A stretch of 64,000 bases of DNA from Purpureocillium takamizusanense (taxonomy: Eukaryota; Ascomycota; Sordariomycetes; Hypocreales; Ophiocordycipitaceae): NCBI RefSeq assembly GCF_022605165.1, contig NC_063072.1, positions 1,922,001 through 1,986,000 of the forward strand, written 5' to 3'. The number at the start of each line of letters is the position of its first letter. The stretch's first letter is position 1. The position numbers and the translations under genes are program-made. Of the stretch, positions 10,901-22,696 are shown piece by piece. The notes under the pieces were generated by a model. It saw nothing but the letters and a program-made list of their open reading frames with translations. It did no database searches and was not told the origin of the DNA.

Positions 10901-13900
10901 CACGGCCCAATCCAGTAAGCAGCGCTTGAAAGGCTGTTTTCAATCGCATGGCAGGCCGCGATGTATCCGGCCCGGCGGCCGGTGCATTTTGGTGGTGGTG
11001 GCAACCGATGGCAGGCATCATCATTAGCCACCGTCTCTGGACAGGCAGCTGTGCCAAGTCAAGATGCATGCTCACATTGCTCAGCGCCGCACGCAGACGA
11101 CCGCTGCACTGGCTATGCAGCCACTAGGATGCATGCCGCGGCAGCTGCGGGCAGCAGCCAAGTGTGTGAGCACCAGACAGTTGGTGGCGATGCATGCACT
11201 GCGTGCTGCGTAGTAATCCGTATCGTACCGCAGCCTACAGTACTGTACTGTACCAAGTACTTACACGATACGGTAATATGGACGGACGGCCCTGTCCTCC
11301 GCGGGGACTTGAAGCACGTCCAGTTCGCGCGCGACCGTGACAACCTGCGCCCATCCGGTTCAGCCTCGACCTGGCTCTCCTGTCGAGACGTTGCTCAACA
11401 TGATTCTGATACAGCCGCCGCCGCCTGCCTCTACCTCGCCTCCCTGCATGCGGCCGGATTGGACGAACCTAGGAGGTCGCCAGCGAACTCACTAATTCAC
11501 CCCGTAGGGCACCTAGGAAGGTGCGGACTACCCATGACACGCGCCAGTCATGTGTCAAAAGCACGCTGACACCCGAAGCACGAACGAAACTCGTGCCCAC
11601 CCGAGGCGCATCGTGCGGACGTGCGAGTCAGGCTGTGACAGAACCACGAGGTGCTGAAGGTACAGCGCAGTACAGCGCCAGGCGGGAACGTGTATCAACG
11701 TTACTGCCTTACGTAGCAACGCGCCCGTCGGAGGCTCGGCTCCGCGGGTGAAAACACCGACCGAGACGAGCGATGGCAACATGCTGGCTCGATCATCAGG
11801 CAACCGGATGCGATAGGCATGGACAAGAGCGAGCAACAAAAGGGCCTGTCTGTCGGCTGGCTCGAGGCTGGGGCGCACCCAACAACTCACCAGAACGTGT
11901 GATGATCGTTCCTTGAGCTATTAGAACCTCGTCAAAGACTGGACGCCATCACAGCGGGGCCTCAACTTCCACCACCGGCGCGGCTGCTCAATCAATGGCA
12001 GCGTGAGGTGTCGCTGGGTGCCGCTGGATGGTCACTGCAGGGACGGTGATGGCGCTGCACGGACGGAGGCGGGGGGGGGAAGAAGGGGGAAAAAAGAAGA
12101 AGAGGTCAGCTGGTGCCTCGCTCGGCGGGACCATGGGACATGCATGGGACAATGACAATGGGCGAGCGCTCTCTCGGGATCTCGAATTATTTTTCCCCTT
12201 GCTTTTTTGCTTCGTGGTCTGTGGCATGACAGCAAATAAACACTTGATTGCATATGCACGTCACCCGGCCGAGTATGCACTCCTTACAGAAGGTGTAGTA
12301 CCTGGTGCCCCAGGGCGGTCTTACTTGCGACCGACACTAGGAACCCTCAGTCATGCCATTGCATCGGGCCGTGTCTCTTGCTTCCATGATCGACCATACC
12401 TCACCTTGTTGCATATGGTGCCTTGCCTCACCTCATTAGCCACAGCACTCACTTTGGGGCCGTGGGGGAGGAGGGACGGGGGAGCTGCGCACTCATCAGT
12501 TGACCTGGACACGGCCAAAGCCACTCTCACCTTAGTACACCTTCCTCGTACCGACCGACCTTACCTTAGACACCCATCCATTTGCTGCCCCTGGCGCGCA
12601 GACGAGACATGCAAGGGTCGGCCAGGCACTCAAACAGCCTTGGAGGGCCGCAGATGCCACCGTGTCCGGCCACCATGCCAGCCAGGCGCGCGCGCCTTCG
12701 TGCCAGGTCGCCGCCATGCTCATGGGCCAATGCCATTTTATGCTAGGAGTAGTAACTTAGTATATGCGATGCCATGCGCATGCCTCCCCCCACGGCTCCT
12801 GTTGCGATGCTGAGGCTCTGGATGGAGCTGGCTGCTGTCCATCAATGGCGCCGCCGGATTCGCGTGCTTCTTCGTACTTCGTATGTACCGACCGCCGCAA
12901 GAGGATGATCATGGATGGGCATAGCATCCATGCCATGGGCCCCGCAGGTCCCTGAAAACAGCCCACCCTGGCCTGGCCTGGCCTGGCTGGGCCGTGGTTG
13001 GTGGATACTGGGAGAAGGGGTGTGTTCCGTGTGGTTGCCACCACATCCCGCGCATCGCGCATGCCATCCTTTCTCTGTCTGCCTCCCTTTGGCTCCCTGG
13101 CCGGCTGGCGCTGGGCCCGCGCTGCAATTTGTGCTCCTCGGTGGTGGATGGATGGATGGATGGATGGATGGATGGGGCGGGCCATTGCCGGTATGACATC
13201 CCTGTGTGTGCTGCGCTGCGCTGCAGAGACACACGACGGCGCGCCGGCCTTTCACAGGCCAGAGACGCCGTGCCTGCTGGGCGTCCAGGGCTCGGCCGCG
13301 TCTGCGTGTTGCGTATGTATTGACAAAGCGTCTGCGTCTCTGACATGCAATGCAGTCTGCAGTCTACTGCTACAATCTGCCTCCTCCTCTGCGGCAAGAG
13401 ACGACAGACGCGCACGCGTACAACAGGCCGTGCGCCCGTGTCAGAGGGCGTCTGGCCGCGTCGCATCACATCGCATCGCATCGCATCCATCTCGGCACGG
13501 TTGACAGGCGGCAGACGTGATGGGAGTTGCAGTCGCTGCGGCTGGTCTGACGCCTTTCCTGGGCCTGGGCCTGGGATTTTGCTGGTTCGTGCCGCCGAGC
13601 CCGGCCCAGCCCGGCCCAGCCCAGCAAGTCCGTCTCTTGCTTCTTGCTCGCCATGTCTTGCAGTGAGTACCCAAGGCCAACGTTAGTTCGTCATACTGCA
13701 GCAATAATACGCCCAAGCAATATAACCAAGGCAGTAGGGGCATCCCCATGCGTTAGGCAAGTCCCTTGAACTTCAAGTTGGCATCAGAGTCGTCGCAAGG
13801 TCGGTCAGTCTGGACGGCATGTTAGTACTTGCTAGACAACGCCCGTCCCAGCAATCCGGCCCAGGTGCTGCTGGAATCTCCCATCACGAACGCAAGCTTC

Positions 13901-15956
13901 AGCACTTGGCGGTGCCGGCTGTCCAGGACTTTGGCACCTGCAGAGCACGGCGTCCGGCCTGCATGCTCAGCTGCTGCTGCTGACCCGTGCCTTCCGCCTG
14001 CGGCCGTGATGGCGCGAAGTGTCACCGCCAGACGACCGTGGCGGCGCACCTTGTGATGACCACATTTGCTCCAAGTGGCGGAAGGTAATCAAGAACTCGC
14101 TGGACCCAACAGCCACGATGCACGCTTGGTTCCAGGACCGCACTGAGTCGGACTGGGCGACGGCGTGCCAATATTACAGAGCTACTGTACTCGCCAAAGG
14201 CTAAGACGGAGGCGGGCAGGTACCGCTTCACGCCTCGCGGCCTGCTGACCTCCATCCGTGCCCTTCTGGCGCGGCGCAAAGCGTGAACCCGGCCGCCCTT
14301 GACTTGCTTGCCTGCCTGCCTGACTGACGGATTCATGAGGTTTGATGGTGGTCTGCTCTGGCAGCAAGGGCAGTGGTAGAGGTACGAAGTAGGTAGGGGG
14401 CGGGGGCTTTCGGGGAAGGGGGGAGGAGGCACCGCGCTCGCTGTACCTTGTTCCTACGCTGCCGCGGCGCGCAAGGCAGGTAGCGCAGGGGCAGACAGAC
14501 GTGCACCGCCTGGATGGGTCTCAATGGACGGCTGCACCTCAAGTTCAGCAGTCCGTGTCCGCCGAGCTGGAAGTACCAGGCCGCAGGCGGTGGGTGCCCG
14601 AGGTACCTCGACCCGCTGGCGTCCCCCCCGATGGATCTCACTTCAATCGCTCCGTACCCGCCTGCTGGGTCGCTGGGTCGCTTGGTCCCCCCCTCCCCAC
14701 TGTGCTGCTACCGTACCCACCGCGCACTGGCAGGCCTCCCTCACTAAGGTGTCGCGCGCCCGTGGCTGCACGCTGCCTGGGAATGGTACCTTGGCTCCCT
14801 GATGAAGTAGCCCTGGGGGGGTTGCTCGGGGTCGGCAGCGCCTCCCACCACCACCTCGGCCAGCGCACGCCCCCCAGAAGGTACCGATACCAAAGCGAAT
14901 GCCTACCAACCAGACACCCACCACATCAACACCAACGCTGGGACCTGAGGCGTCTGGCGCTCCCTTCCCCAAAAGCCCAAGCCCCCCTACCGCGGACGCA
15001 GCGCCATGGCTCAGCGGACTTGACTCTGGCGGGCGAGCTACACCCACTCTCGCGCATGTCCCAACTCCTCCGTCCACCGACACGGTGGCGGCTGCCACCA
15101 CGCTAGCACTGCTCATTGCTCGTCGTGCCCATGCCAATGGAACGCCCCATGTCACTCTACCCAAGTACTCGGAGGTCTCGCAAGTCATGCACATCGTCCC
15201 TGGCGGCAAGTCCCAGGCCGGGCCCTCCCCCCCCCCCTTCCTTCCTTCCCCGGGTGGTGGTCAAAGACTTGTCTTTGGGTCCCCTTTTTCTCTCGCCTCC
15301 CTCCACGGGCAGTTTTATTAAGCCATGCCATGGCCTCCGGGAACCTCCTGCCTTCTTTTACTCCTTCCCTCCCCCTTCCGTTTCGAGAACTTGCCTCTTT
15401 CTCTTTCTCTCGTGATCGATTCCTCTTTCTCTCTCCCTCTCCCTATCTTCTCTTGCTGTCTTTCCTTGTTCATTTGCCTTGTCTATTCCCCCCCTCCTTC
15501 GTGACACACTCATTGCTTGCAACCTCGGCTCGACACTCGCCCCGTCCGGCCCGACGACGCTGCAAAACCACACTCATTCAACACGTTTCCGCCTCACGAC
15601 TGCGTCACGCCATTGGCACCGGATAGATTCACTCAGCGAGCGTCTGCGACTTTCGTCCAACTATAGAATACATCGACCACACCGCACATCCGCCTGCTGG
15701 TCGATTTCTTCCCCGTTTGCGGCGAATTCTTTCACCAACTGGGCGTGACCGTACAGTGCAAGGAGGGCCACTTACAGCAAACGTCACCCGAAACCCTAAT
15801 CGTTTGTCGTTTGACGCCGCACTCTCACACCGGGAATTGTATGTAAGAACGGCAAACCGCATTCCTGTCCCCTTTTATTACGTCGGTGCCCAATTGCCAG
15901 TGGCTTCATGCTCGCTTGGCCAATTGTGTCGAGGACTCGTACTCGGGCAGCCACAC
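4936..15956. other. Long gene-poor region
   Basis: About 11 kb lies between the Ksh1 stop and the leader of the Tcp11 gene. I examined both strands. Several open frames of 60-260 codons exist (for example at 6261-7004 and 12028-12813), but none shows a recognisable domain, sensible hydrophobic pattern or splice-joined continuation, and their composition follows local simple sequence. Visible structure is limited to short tandem repeats (CCTGG near 12966-12985, GGAT near 13146-13175, CATCG near 13465-13490) and heavy pyrimidine tracts from about 15290 to 15500 that look like leader or promoter sequence. No tRNA, rRNA or transposase signature was seen. It could hold non-coding transcripts or very large upstream regulatory DNA. 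Confidence 0.55.
13146..13175. repeat. GGAT tetranucleotide microsatellite
   Basis: About seven tandem copies of GGAT lie in the gene-poor region. The run is uninterrupted, so it is a probable length-variable locus. Confidence 0.9.
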
Positions 15957-16068
15957 GTAAGCCGCAGGGCCTGCCCGAATGAGCGACTGGCGGCGCATCT
16001 CCCTTTGTTTTCAGGCTTCTCGGTGGACTTGGATCTTCGTTGATGGCCTCACTAACACCATTTTTTAG
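15957..16068 (+). other. Probable 5' UTR intron of the Tcp11 gene
   Basis: GTAAGC at 15957 and ACTAAC...TTTTTTAG ending at 16068 form a consensus donor, branch site and acceptor. Removing this segment deletes the in-frame ATGs at 16040 and 16043, and makes 16211 the first ATG downstream of the acceptor. The upstream CT-rich sequence (15290-15500) would be promoter or leader. Confidence 0.6.
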
Positions 16069-16210
16069 ACCGCAAACTCACACACGCTGGTATCTACTCC
16101 CGTCACGGTTCCCCAGCCGCTGGGAGACCATTTGTGTTCTCGCCTCGACAGGCGATAGCCCCTGCACACCATCCGTCAGATCCGCTCGAACGACTTCTGC
16201 CTTTGGAAAC

Positions 16211-18196
16211 ATGGAGCAAGGCTACGGAGGACCGGTGGAGAGGTCTCGGACCCTGTCGACATCTGGTCCTGTGCCTAACGGGGACGGCGAGGGCATGAAG
16301 GACACCGACGTCCAGATGCAACCTGCACCGCAAAACGAGCCCGAGGGCAGCAAAGTCGTGCAGCCGTCACAAGAATCTCCCCGGCGATGCGAAGGCGCTG
16401 TACGGACGTCGTCCCCGGCGTCCGCCGCCCGGTCTGAGTCTGGCTCGGCTAGCGCCTCCGACTCGGAGCATGCAAGGGGAGAGGCTACTTCCACTCTCAC
16501 AGGCCGCAAGTCCCGCCGCCATTCGGCCCCGCAACCGTGGCCCGTGGAACCTCCGGTCACCCGCTCTACACTCAGTGAGCTGGACGTGTCCAAGATCATT
16601 CACAACCCGAAACTACGCCACGATATCAATTTTGATCCCGAACTGCATTTCCGACCGAACTTGGATGGCGAAAAGGGCCGCAAGAAGCAAGAAAGGGCGA
16701 ATCAGTTCTGGAAAACGCTCAAGGAGGAACTCACCGAGTTCCTGATGGACCGGCCGTCATTTGACCGGAAACATGGTGAACGAAACGACTGGACCTTGCC
16801 CGCCCTGCTGAAGGCCGTCAAGGAGATCATCCAGACCCTGGTGCCTCAGCGCGATCGACAGTTTCTCGATGAGGGCCTGAACGTGGAGCTGCTGATGCAG
16901 CAATTCAACAAGGGCATCGCCGATTTAGAGAAGCTGGCATCGTGGCTGTCACGCGTCCTCAAGTCACACTGCGCTCCAATGCGCGATGACTGGGTCGACA
17001 CCATGTATGCGCAACTAAGCAACGGGAATCGCAACGGTGATCTCGACGAACTCGTGACGGGCATGCGCAGCCTTCTGAGCGTTCTCGAGGCAATGAAGTT
17101 GGACGTTGCGAACCACCAGATCCGCTGCCTGCGACCCGTCCTCATCGAGGACACGACTCACTTTGAACAAAAATTCTTTCTGCGCAAGATCCAGTCTCGC
17201 AAGGTGGACGTTACGGGGGCCAGGCTGTGGTACTCTGACGCTGAGAGGACCTGCGACGTCCCACCGGGCACATCACAGACTTTCGGCGACATGGGCGTTT
17301 TCTTTGACGGGCTCACGCGGCTGCTGCTTCCGTCTACGCAAGAAAAGCGCGTACCGAGCACCTTCCTGTTCGACGAAGAGCGCATCATGAAGCTGAGGTC
17401 TGACGTACTGGACGCTATAAACCTTGACGTGTGCATGCGCATGTATGAGGAGCTCGAAGGTTTTGGGTCGCTCAATTACAAAATTTTTGGCGCTCGACGG
17501 GCAATGGATGAGTTCGATCGTTGCGCAACCCCCGAGAACGACTTCAACTTCAACACGCCTCCGGCAAGCTCTCGACCTTCGAGCTTGGTATTCAGCTCTG
17601 CTGGCTCGGCCTCCTCATCTCCTCGATCGTCAGTTGTCGTCCCGTCATATGTTGCTCCAGAGAATACCGAAGCCCGGACAAAGGCTCGCAATCTGTATAC
17701 GACGCTTGTGGCCCTTTTGCAATCCGCGAAGCCGACGTCGCGACCACATGCTCGCTGGGAGGAAATGGCTCCTTCCATGGCTATTGAGATATTCCGTTCC
17801 ACCAGTGCGCCCCATGATATTCTCCCGGCCTTTGAAGAGAAGGTTGTCAACACGATCACCACTGCCAGTTCCGATCTCTACAGAGACGTCGAGTCCAAGT
17901 TCCAGAGACGACTGATGGCAGAGCTGAGCGGCCGTGTGCGCGAGTTGAAGGCGCTTTCCGGCGTATCTCTCTTTGCTGTGGCCACGGGTGCCCGCATCCA
18001 AAACAACAGTGGCGTGTTGCAGACGAGTCGAGATACAGAGGCGCCTTCACGGGACGGTTTGGAGGAGGGCGGCGTCGAAGACATGGCGACCCGCCTCGCT
18101 CACCTCGGTATCCTGCATTGGAGGGTCTGGTCCCCACTCGTGTACGCCGGAGATCAGGACGAAATGGTTCTCGATGACACGCCAAACCAGATTTAA
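16211..18196 (+). CDS. SOK1: Tcp11/Sok1-family protein (cAMP/PKA-linked)
   Basis: This 661-residue protein comes from one exon. Residues 1-115 are Ser/Glu/Pro-rich and disordered. From about residue 119 (TLSELDVSKIIHNPKLRHDI) comes the Tcp11 domain, with the helices KTLKEELTEFLMDRPSF, ALLKAVKEIIQTLVP, ADLEKLASWLSRVLKSHCAP and LEAMKLDVANHQIRCLRP, continuing to about residue 640. The yeast family member SOK1 suppresses loss of protein kinase A; mammalian TCP11 acts in cAMP signalling in sperm. A serine-rich insert (about 435-475) interrupts the domain, common in fungal copies. ATG 16211 is preferred over the in-frame 16040 because the latter lies inside a probable leader intron and has no conserved sequence after it. 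A very long spacer upstream suggests complex regulation. Confidence 0.85.
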   Translation: MEQGYGGPVERSRTLSTSGPVPNGDGEGMKDTDVQMQPAPQNEPEGSKVVQPSQESPRRCEGAVRTSSPASAARSESGSASASDSEHARGEATSTLTGRKSRRHSAPQPWPVEPPVTRSTLSELDVSKIIHNPKLRHDINFDPELHFRPNLDGEKGRKKQERANQFWKTLKEELTEFLMDRPSFDRKHGERNDWTLPALLKAVKEIIQTLVPQRDRQFLDEGLNVELLMQQFNKGIADLEKLASWLSRVLKSHCAPMRDDWVDTMYAQLSNGNRNGDLDELVTGMRSLLSVLEAMKLDVANHQIRCLRPVLIEDTTHFEQKFFLRKIQSRKVDVTGARLWYSDAERTCDVPPGTSQTFGDMGVFFDGLTRLLLPSTQEKRVPSTFLFDEERIMKLRSDVLDAINLDVCMRMYEELEGFGSLNYKIFGARRAMDEFDRCATPENDFNFNTPPASSRPSSLVFSSAGSASSSPRSSVVVPSYVAPENTEARTKARNLYTTLVALLQSAKPTSRPHARWEEMAPSMAIEIFRSTSAPHDILPAFEEKVVNTITTASSDLYRDVESKFQRRLMAELSGRVRELKALSGVSLFAVATGARIQNNSGVLQTSRDTEAPSRDGLEEGGVEDMATRLAHLGILHWRVWSPLVYAGDQDEMVLDDTPNQI

Positions 18197-21100
18197 ATGG
18201 ACACCAACCAGCACCGCTTCCAGCTACATTCGCGCAGCAGAATGACGACACACACTTTTCAACCGCACACACCTCACACATACGCACACACACACACACA
18301 CTTACACTCACATCCCACAAGGTTGCGCCCAGTATTATTATATCCCGCTACACACTAATCCGGCATGGGCGGCATCACCCCTCGGCTCGACCAAACCGTC
18401 GGCCATTTGCCATCTCGACCATCATTCGACTTTACACATTGGAGTTTTCGATACAGGAGTTCGAGCCATTAGACGCGGGGACAGAACAGGCGGCGGGACT
18501 AGTTTTTTATTTGCTTTTGGCGTCTGCATTATTCCCATTCGACATTTGGTTCACAGGCAGGCAGGCCGACCGAGTACTACATTGCGACATGCAGTTTCGG
18601 ACAAGGCCCGGTTGATCATGGTTTTTGCGCTTTTGACAAGTCGGCGTTGAGGAGTGGGAGAAAATGACGGTTGGGTGCAAGGCACGCCGTCTGTCACCGC
18701 GTGGGCCCACGTCAGGGGCCGGCACCCGGTGAGGAGCAACTCGAGCATTTTTCTTGTAACATTTGAGGTGGTGATCAGGATTTTGATAGACTCGCGTGGC
18801 GGCTTCGGCCCCGGTCCTTAGCAGAGAGAGTAGAGAGACAACTTATACACCGATTAGGGGCATTGATGGATGCCCCCTGTCATCGTCTTCCATGTTGCCT
18901 CGACATGCTGTGATATGGCGACACAGAACAGTGAATGAAGGAAGATGCTTGAATTATACCCGACATAATGAATGATGCACTGACTGCATATCAGGTGTGG
19001 CTTGCGACAGACCGTTTTTGTCAGCTGGTTGCCCCTTTCGGCAGCAGTACCTTTGCCAAGTTTAGACGCACGTCTCGACAGTGAGTGCAGCGTGAGCCAG
19101 GTGCCCAGCAGACAACTCTGTTCTGTGCTTGGGTTTGTATGTGAACTGCAACCGTCGCTCTTGTCTCGAACATCCTTCTCATAAGAGGGTTCGGTATCCA
19201 CGCTTCTGTCTTTCTGCGTGGAACCTTTAGCCTGTGTCTCTTCGTCTTCTCTTTACATACGCTATGTTCATGTACCCGGAGCGTATGCAGTCTCGTGGAC
19301 GTGAAGGTGGTTCGATTTTTTTTAGAATCTATCTATTTTTTTTCTTCATACTTGACGAGTGCTGCAATTAAATACTAACTTACGATCTGCGGTGTGTGCA
19401 GCCTGAGTGGAAGTCGTGGTGAGTGACTGTGACTCCTGACTCCTTCATGGTCATGGTGTTGTCGTTGTCGTTGTCGTTGTCGTTTGTCGTTGTTGTTCCC
19501 CATTCCTAGTCCATGTCATGTTCGCTGACTAATGATTTGTGGGGTAGGTGGGGGCGCTTATTAGGTGTAAGTGAGAGTTGTCAGTGCCATTGAGCTGAGA
19601 GAGTGATAATTGAAACTGTTACAAAACTACGTCAATGTTATGTAAACTTACAATGAAGTTTGTTGTGACGGCGCCAAACAGCTTCATGGTTGGAGGGCGA
19701 GGGGAAGGGGTATGTATGTGCGTCTCATGTTCACCAATCCGCGTGTGTGTGTGTGTGTGTTTGTTTGTTTTGTCTATCTGCCAGTGTGCGAAGCCTGGCT
19801 GTCTACAGAGCCTGTCCCTCAACATTTCTTCTCCTCGTCTACCTGCACGTCTGCAAAGAAGTCTGTCTAGACGTCTTTCCTGTCTGCACGAGAGGCGGGG
19901 GGGGGGCGAATGGCAACAAAACAACCCCGCAAAAACCAAATTCAACATGCACGATGCAGAGCGCACGCGAGGCCAAATTTGTCTTCGCAGCTGCCGAACT
20001 TAAGGTGTGAAGTCGAGTGGGAGGACCCCGTTCGCACGTGGCAATCAGCGTGGCAGGAAGCAGCCTCGCGTCTGGCCCGTCATGGTGCGTATGTGTGTCA
20101 TGGATCTGGAACAGTAGCGGAAGTAGTAATAGCAGCGGCGATAGTAGCAGTGGTAGTAGTAGCAGTAGTGGCAGCGGCAGTAGCAGCAGCAGCTAAAAGA
20201 TCCGCGGCGGCACGACAGAGGTACCTTTTTGAGTTGCCGAGGGACTCTTTTGGGTTTTCCGCTTTATTACATGCCGTTGGTCCGATTTGGGGTCGTCATT
20301 CCCGGCCGAGCCCATCCGGGATGCACTCGTTCGTGCACGCACAGCGCGGGCATGCAAAGGCAGCCAGGCGGAGCGGAGCGGAGCGGGACGGCACGGCACG
20401 GCACTGCACGCAGGCGTGCATCATCATCATGTGCCGGGCGGTGAGGTTAAAAAGTCGCGGGTAACTAACTCTATGCCTGCAGCGAAATCCGGGGTAATAG
20501 ACGCGTATGGGGGTCATCGTCTGCGAGTACGTATACTGCTTCTGTGGCGCTCGGCTGGGGTTCCCGAAGCCGACCCTTTCCCACGGCTCCCGATGCTGCC
20601 GCCCAAGTCTTGTTGTTTGACCACCGTGGGACGCATGTCATGGACACCTTTGTTTTTGTTGGTGCCGGTAACGTTGGGAGATGTATATATGTATACTATA
20701 CGAATACGCCATTGCAGTAACAGATGACCGCCGCTATGCACCTTGTCTCAACCTCAACAGCTCCCCCCTGATCATCCGCAACACCGCACGTACGACTTCT
20801 TAACCGCGCTGTGAAAACGCAGCGCACTTTGACGACTCTTTCACATGCCTCCCGTGTATTGGGATTTTATACAAGGTCCTCGGTCGAGGTGGGGAAAGAA
20901 AGATCTAGAAACCTTGGCGTCTTCCGTTTCGTTCACTAATCGAGGCGTAAGTGGCATCAGCCTTGTCGTTTCTGGGTTTTGAGGCTGGTGCGTTGTGGTT
21001 GTGGAATAGGAGGAGGATATACTATAGGAACATAGGGAGGAGCCCGCGGGGGGGGAGTGAGCGGAGAGAAATCACATGAAAACGTAGAGAAATCACATGA

Positions 21101-22696
21101 AAACACGGAGAAACAACAGCAAGCGGCGTCTTCCGTGTATATGAGTCTCTGACTCTGAGTTACCTCTGTACTACTTACTATTTGTTTACGCCGCGGACAC
21201 GATGACGGTCTCACGGTTCTTGTTGTCAGGCGCGTCAGATGCCCCAACCTACCCTCCCCGTGCACGAATGCAGGTTGCGAGCCTCCTATTCTAGCCGCAG
21301 CTGAGGCTGTCCGTGGCTGCTAATACAAACAAACCCCCCGAGGAGCCTGCCTGACTGCTACCATCAGGGCCCCGATTTGGGGTGAAACGCCGCATCGTGC
21401 CGCGACCTGCCGCCCCTCGGGAGAAGCCGCTGCAGCAGTCTGTCAGTGGGCGGCGCCTCCCACGCCCGCGTCTGCGAGATCGCGTATGCAAGATGCAATC
21501 TAACTCATGTAGGATCAAAGCATAAAAGTTACAAACAAAAACCGTTGGACGTGACTCCAAAGGCTGATATACCGCTGAGGCCAGGCTCACCCTCAAAAGT
21601 GATGACGTGCGGAGTTGGGGGTACTTGCTTGCTTCGCGCTGGGGGCTGCTGGGTATGTGCTGCTGCTGTGTATTCTGGTGTGATATATCTGGCTGATGAC
21701 GGTATCCGTAAAGTATGCATTAGATGTGAAGCTTCTCCCGATGGTGAAGAGCCTGGGTCCGTCATGAAGCATATGTCCGACGTGAAGCATATGTCCGACG
21801 TGAAGCATATGTCCGTCGTGAAGCATATGTCCGTCGTGAAGCATATGTCCGTCGTGAAGTTTGTCCCGTGAAGTAGCTGTCCGTCGTGAAGCATATGTCC
21901 GTGGAAAGCCTCACCCAGCAAGTCCCTCCTTGTACCTCATCCCGTGGCTTCCTGGCTTGCTTGCTTGCTTGCTAGTGATATCGCCCTCGCTCAGTGTTGC
22001 CTAAGAACGCCCACCCCATCAAGGGACTCGCTCGCTCACGGCCGGGCCGAGCACAGCCATTCAGCCTAGTGACGAGGTATTCAGTAACGGGCAACAAGTC
22101 TTTGGTGTCATGGACATGGCCTCCTGGGGGTGTCGATTGCGGGAACAACACGACGCCATGAGCTTCAACATGTTTCTATACAAAGGAACTGGGGTTTGTT
22201 TCGGTTCCTTCTAAGCCCTACAGCTGTCGGGACCAAATCCAAAAGGTCCGTCCCCCCGGCCTCTCCGGCATCCAACCTCCCGGATTTCTCGCACCTTTTT
22301 ATATCAAGACACGCGCCCCCCCTTTTTTCCTGACTGGCCTCCCTCTTCTCCCATCCCTCCGTCTCTTCTTCTTGTCATCCTCATCGCCCCTTTGAAGCCA
22401 TTTCCGCGGCGTTGCCCATGCAATACAAGTCTATAATGCCCAAAGCATCCCTCGTCAAAAGCCCTGAAAACAAAAAAGAAGAATAAAAACCATTCCCCGA
22501 AATAGCGATATGTTACAAGAAGTGAAAATAACCAAAACGGCCGGTGCCCAATAGCTGGCCTCATAAAAATAAATATGATACAAGAGACCGAGTCGGTGTG
22601 AATGGATATACAAGAAGAGTGGGCAGACTGATCTCTCTGCGAAAGTGATGATCCAATGGCGTGCGATCAAGCGGCGAGGATGGCGTTCAGCAGTGG
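18197..22696. other. Convergent spacer between Tcp11 and Uds1 genes
   Basis: About 4.5 kb receives the 3' ends of two convergent genes. It has CA repeats near 18284-18302, a GT run near 19743-19760, GTCGTT repeats near 19455-19490 and an 18-bp minisatellite (annotated separately). Open frames up to 184 codons (19910-20464) consist of simple-sequence translations without motifs. I see no gene. Confidence 0.55.
21763..21904. repeat. 18-bp minisatellite
   Basis: The unit GTGAAGCATATGTCCGTC (with a GAC variant in the first copies) is repeated in tandem about six times, followed by a degenerate copy and one more full copy. Each unit contains CATATG. Because 18 is a multiple of three, the array stays open in several frames, which explains the repetitive translations there; I do not regard it as coding. 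Confidence 0.9.

Noticed and set aside
12028..12813. 261-codon plus-strand ORF
   Set aside because: Composition follows GGGGAA and simple-sequence tracts; no domain or consistent hydrophobic pattern, and no conserved start context.
16040..16210. Upstream in-frame extension of the Tcp11 protein
   Set aside because: A donor at 15957 and a branch site plus TTTTTTAG acceptor at 16068 place the upstream ATGs in a leader intron.
19690..20464. Overlapping plus-strand ORFs of 106-184 codons
   Set aside because: They translate GT, GTA and GCA simple repeats; valine/alanine-rich runs without domain features.
21446..21871. 141-codon ORF ending in KHMSVV repeats
   Set aside because: The repetitive part is the translation of the 18-bp minisatellite; the rest has no motif.
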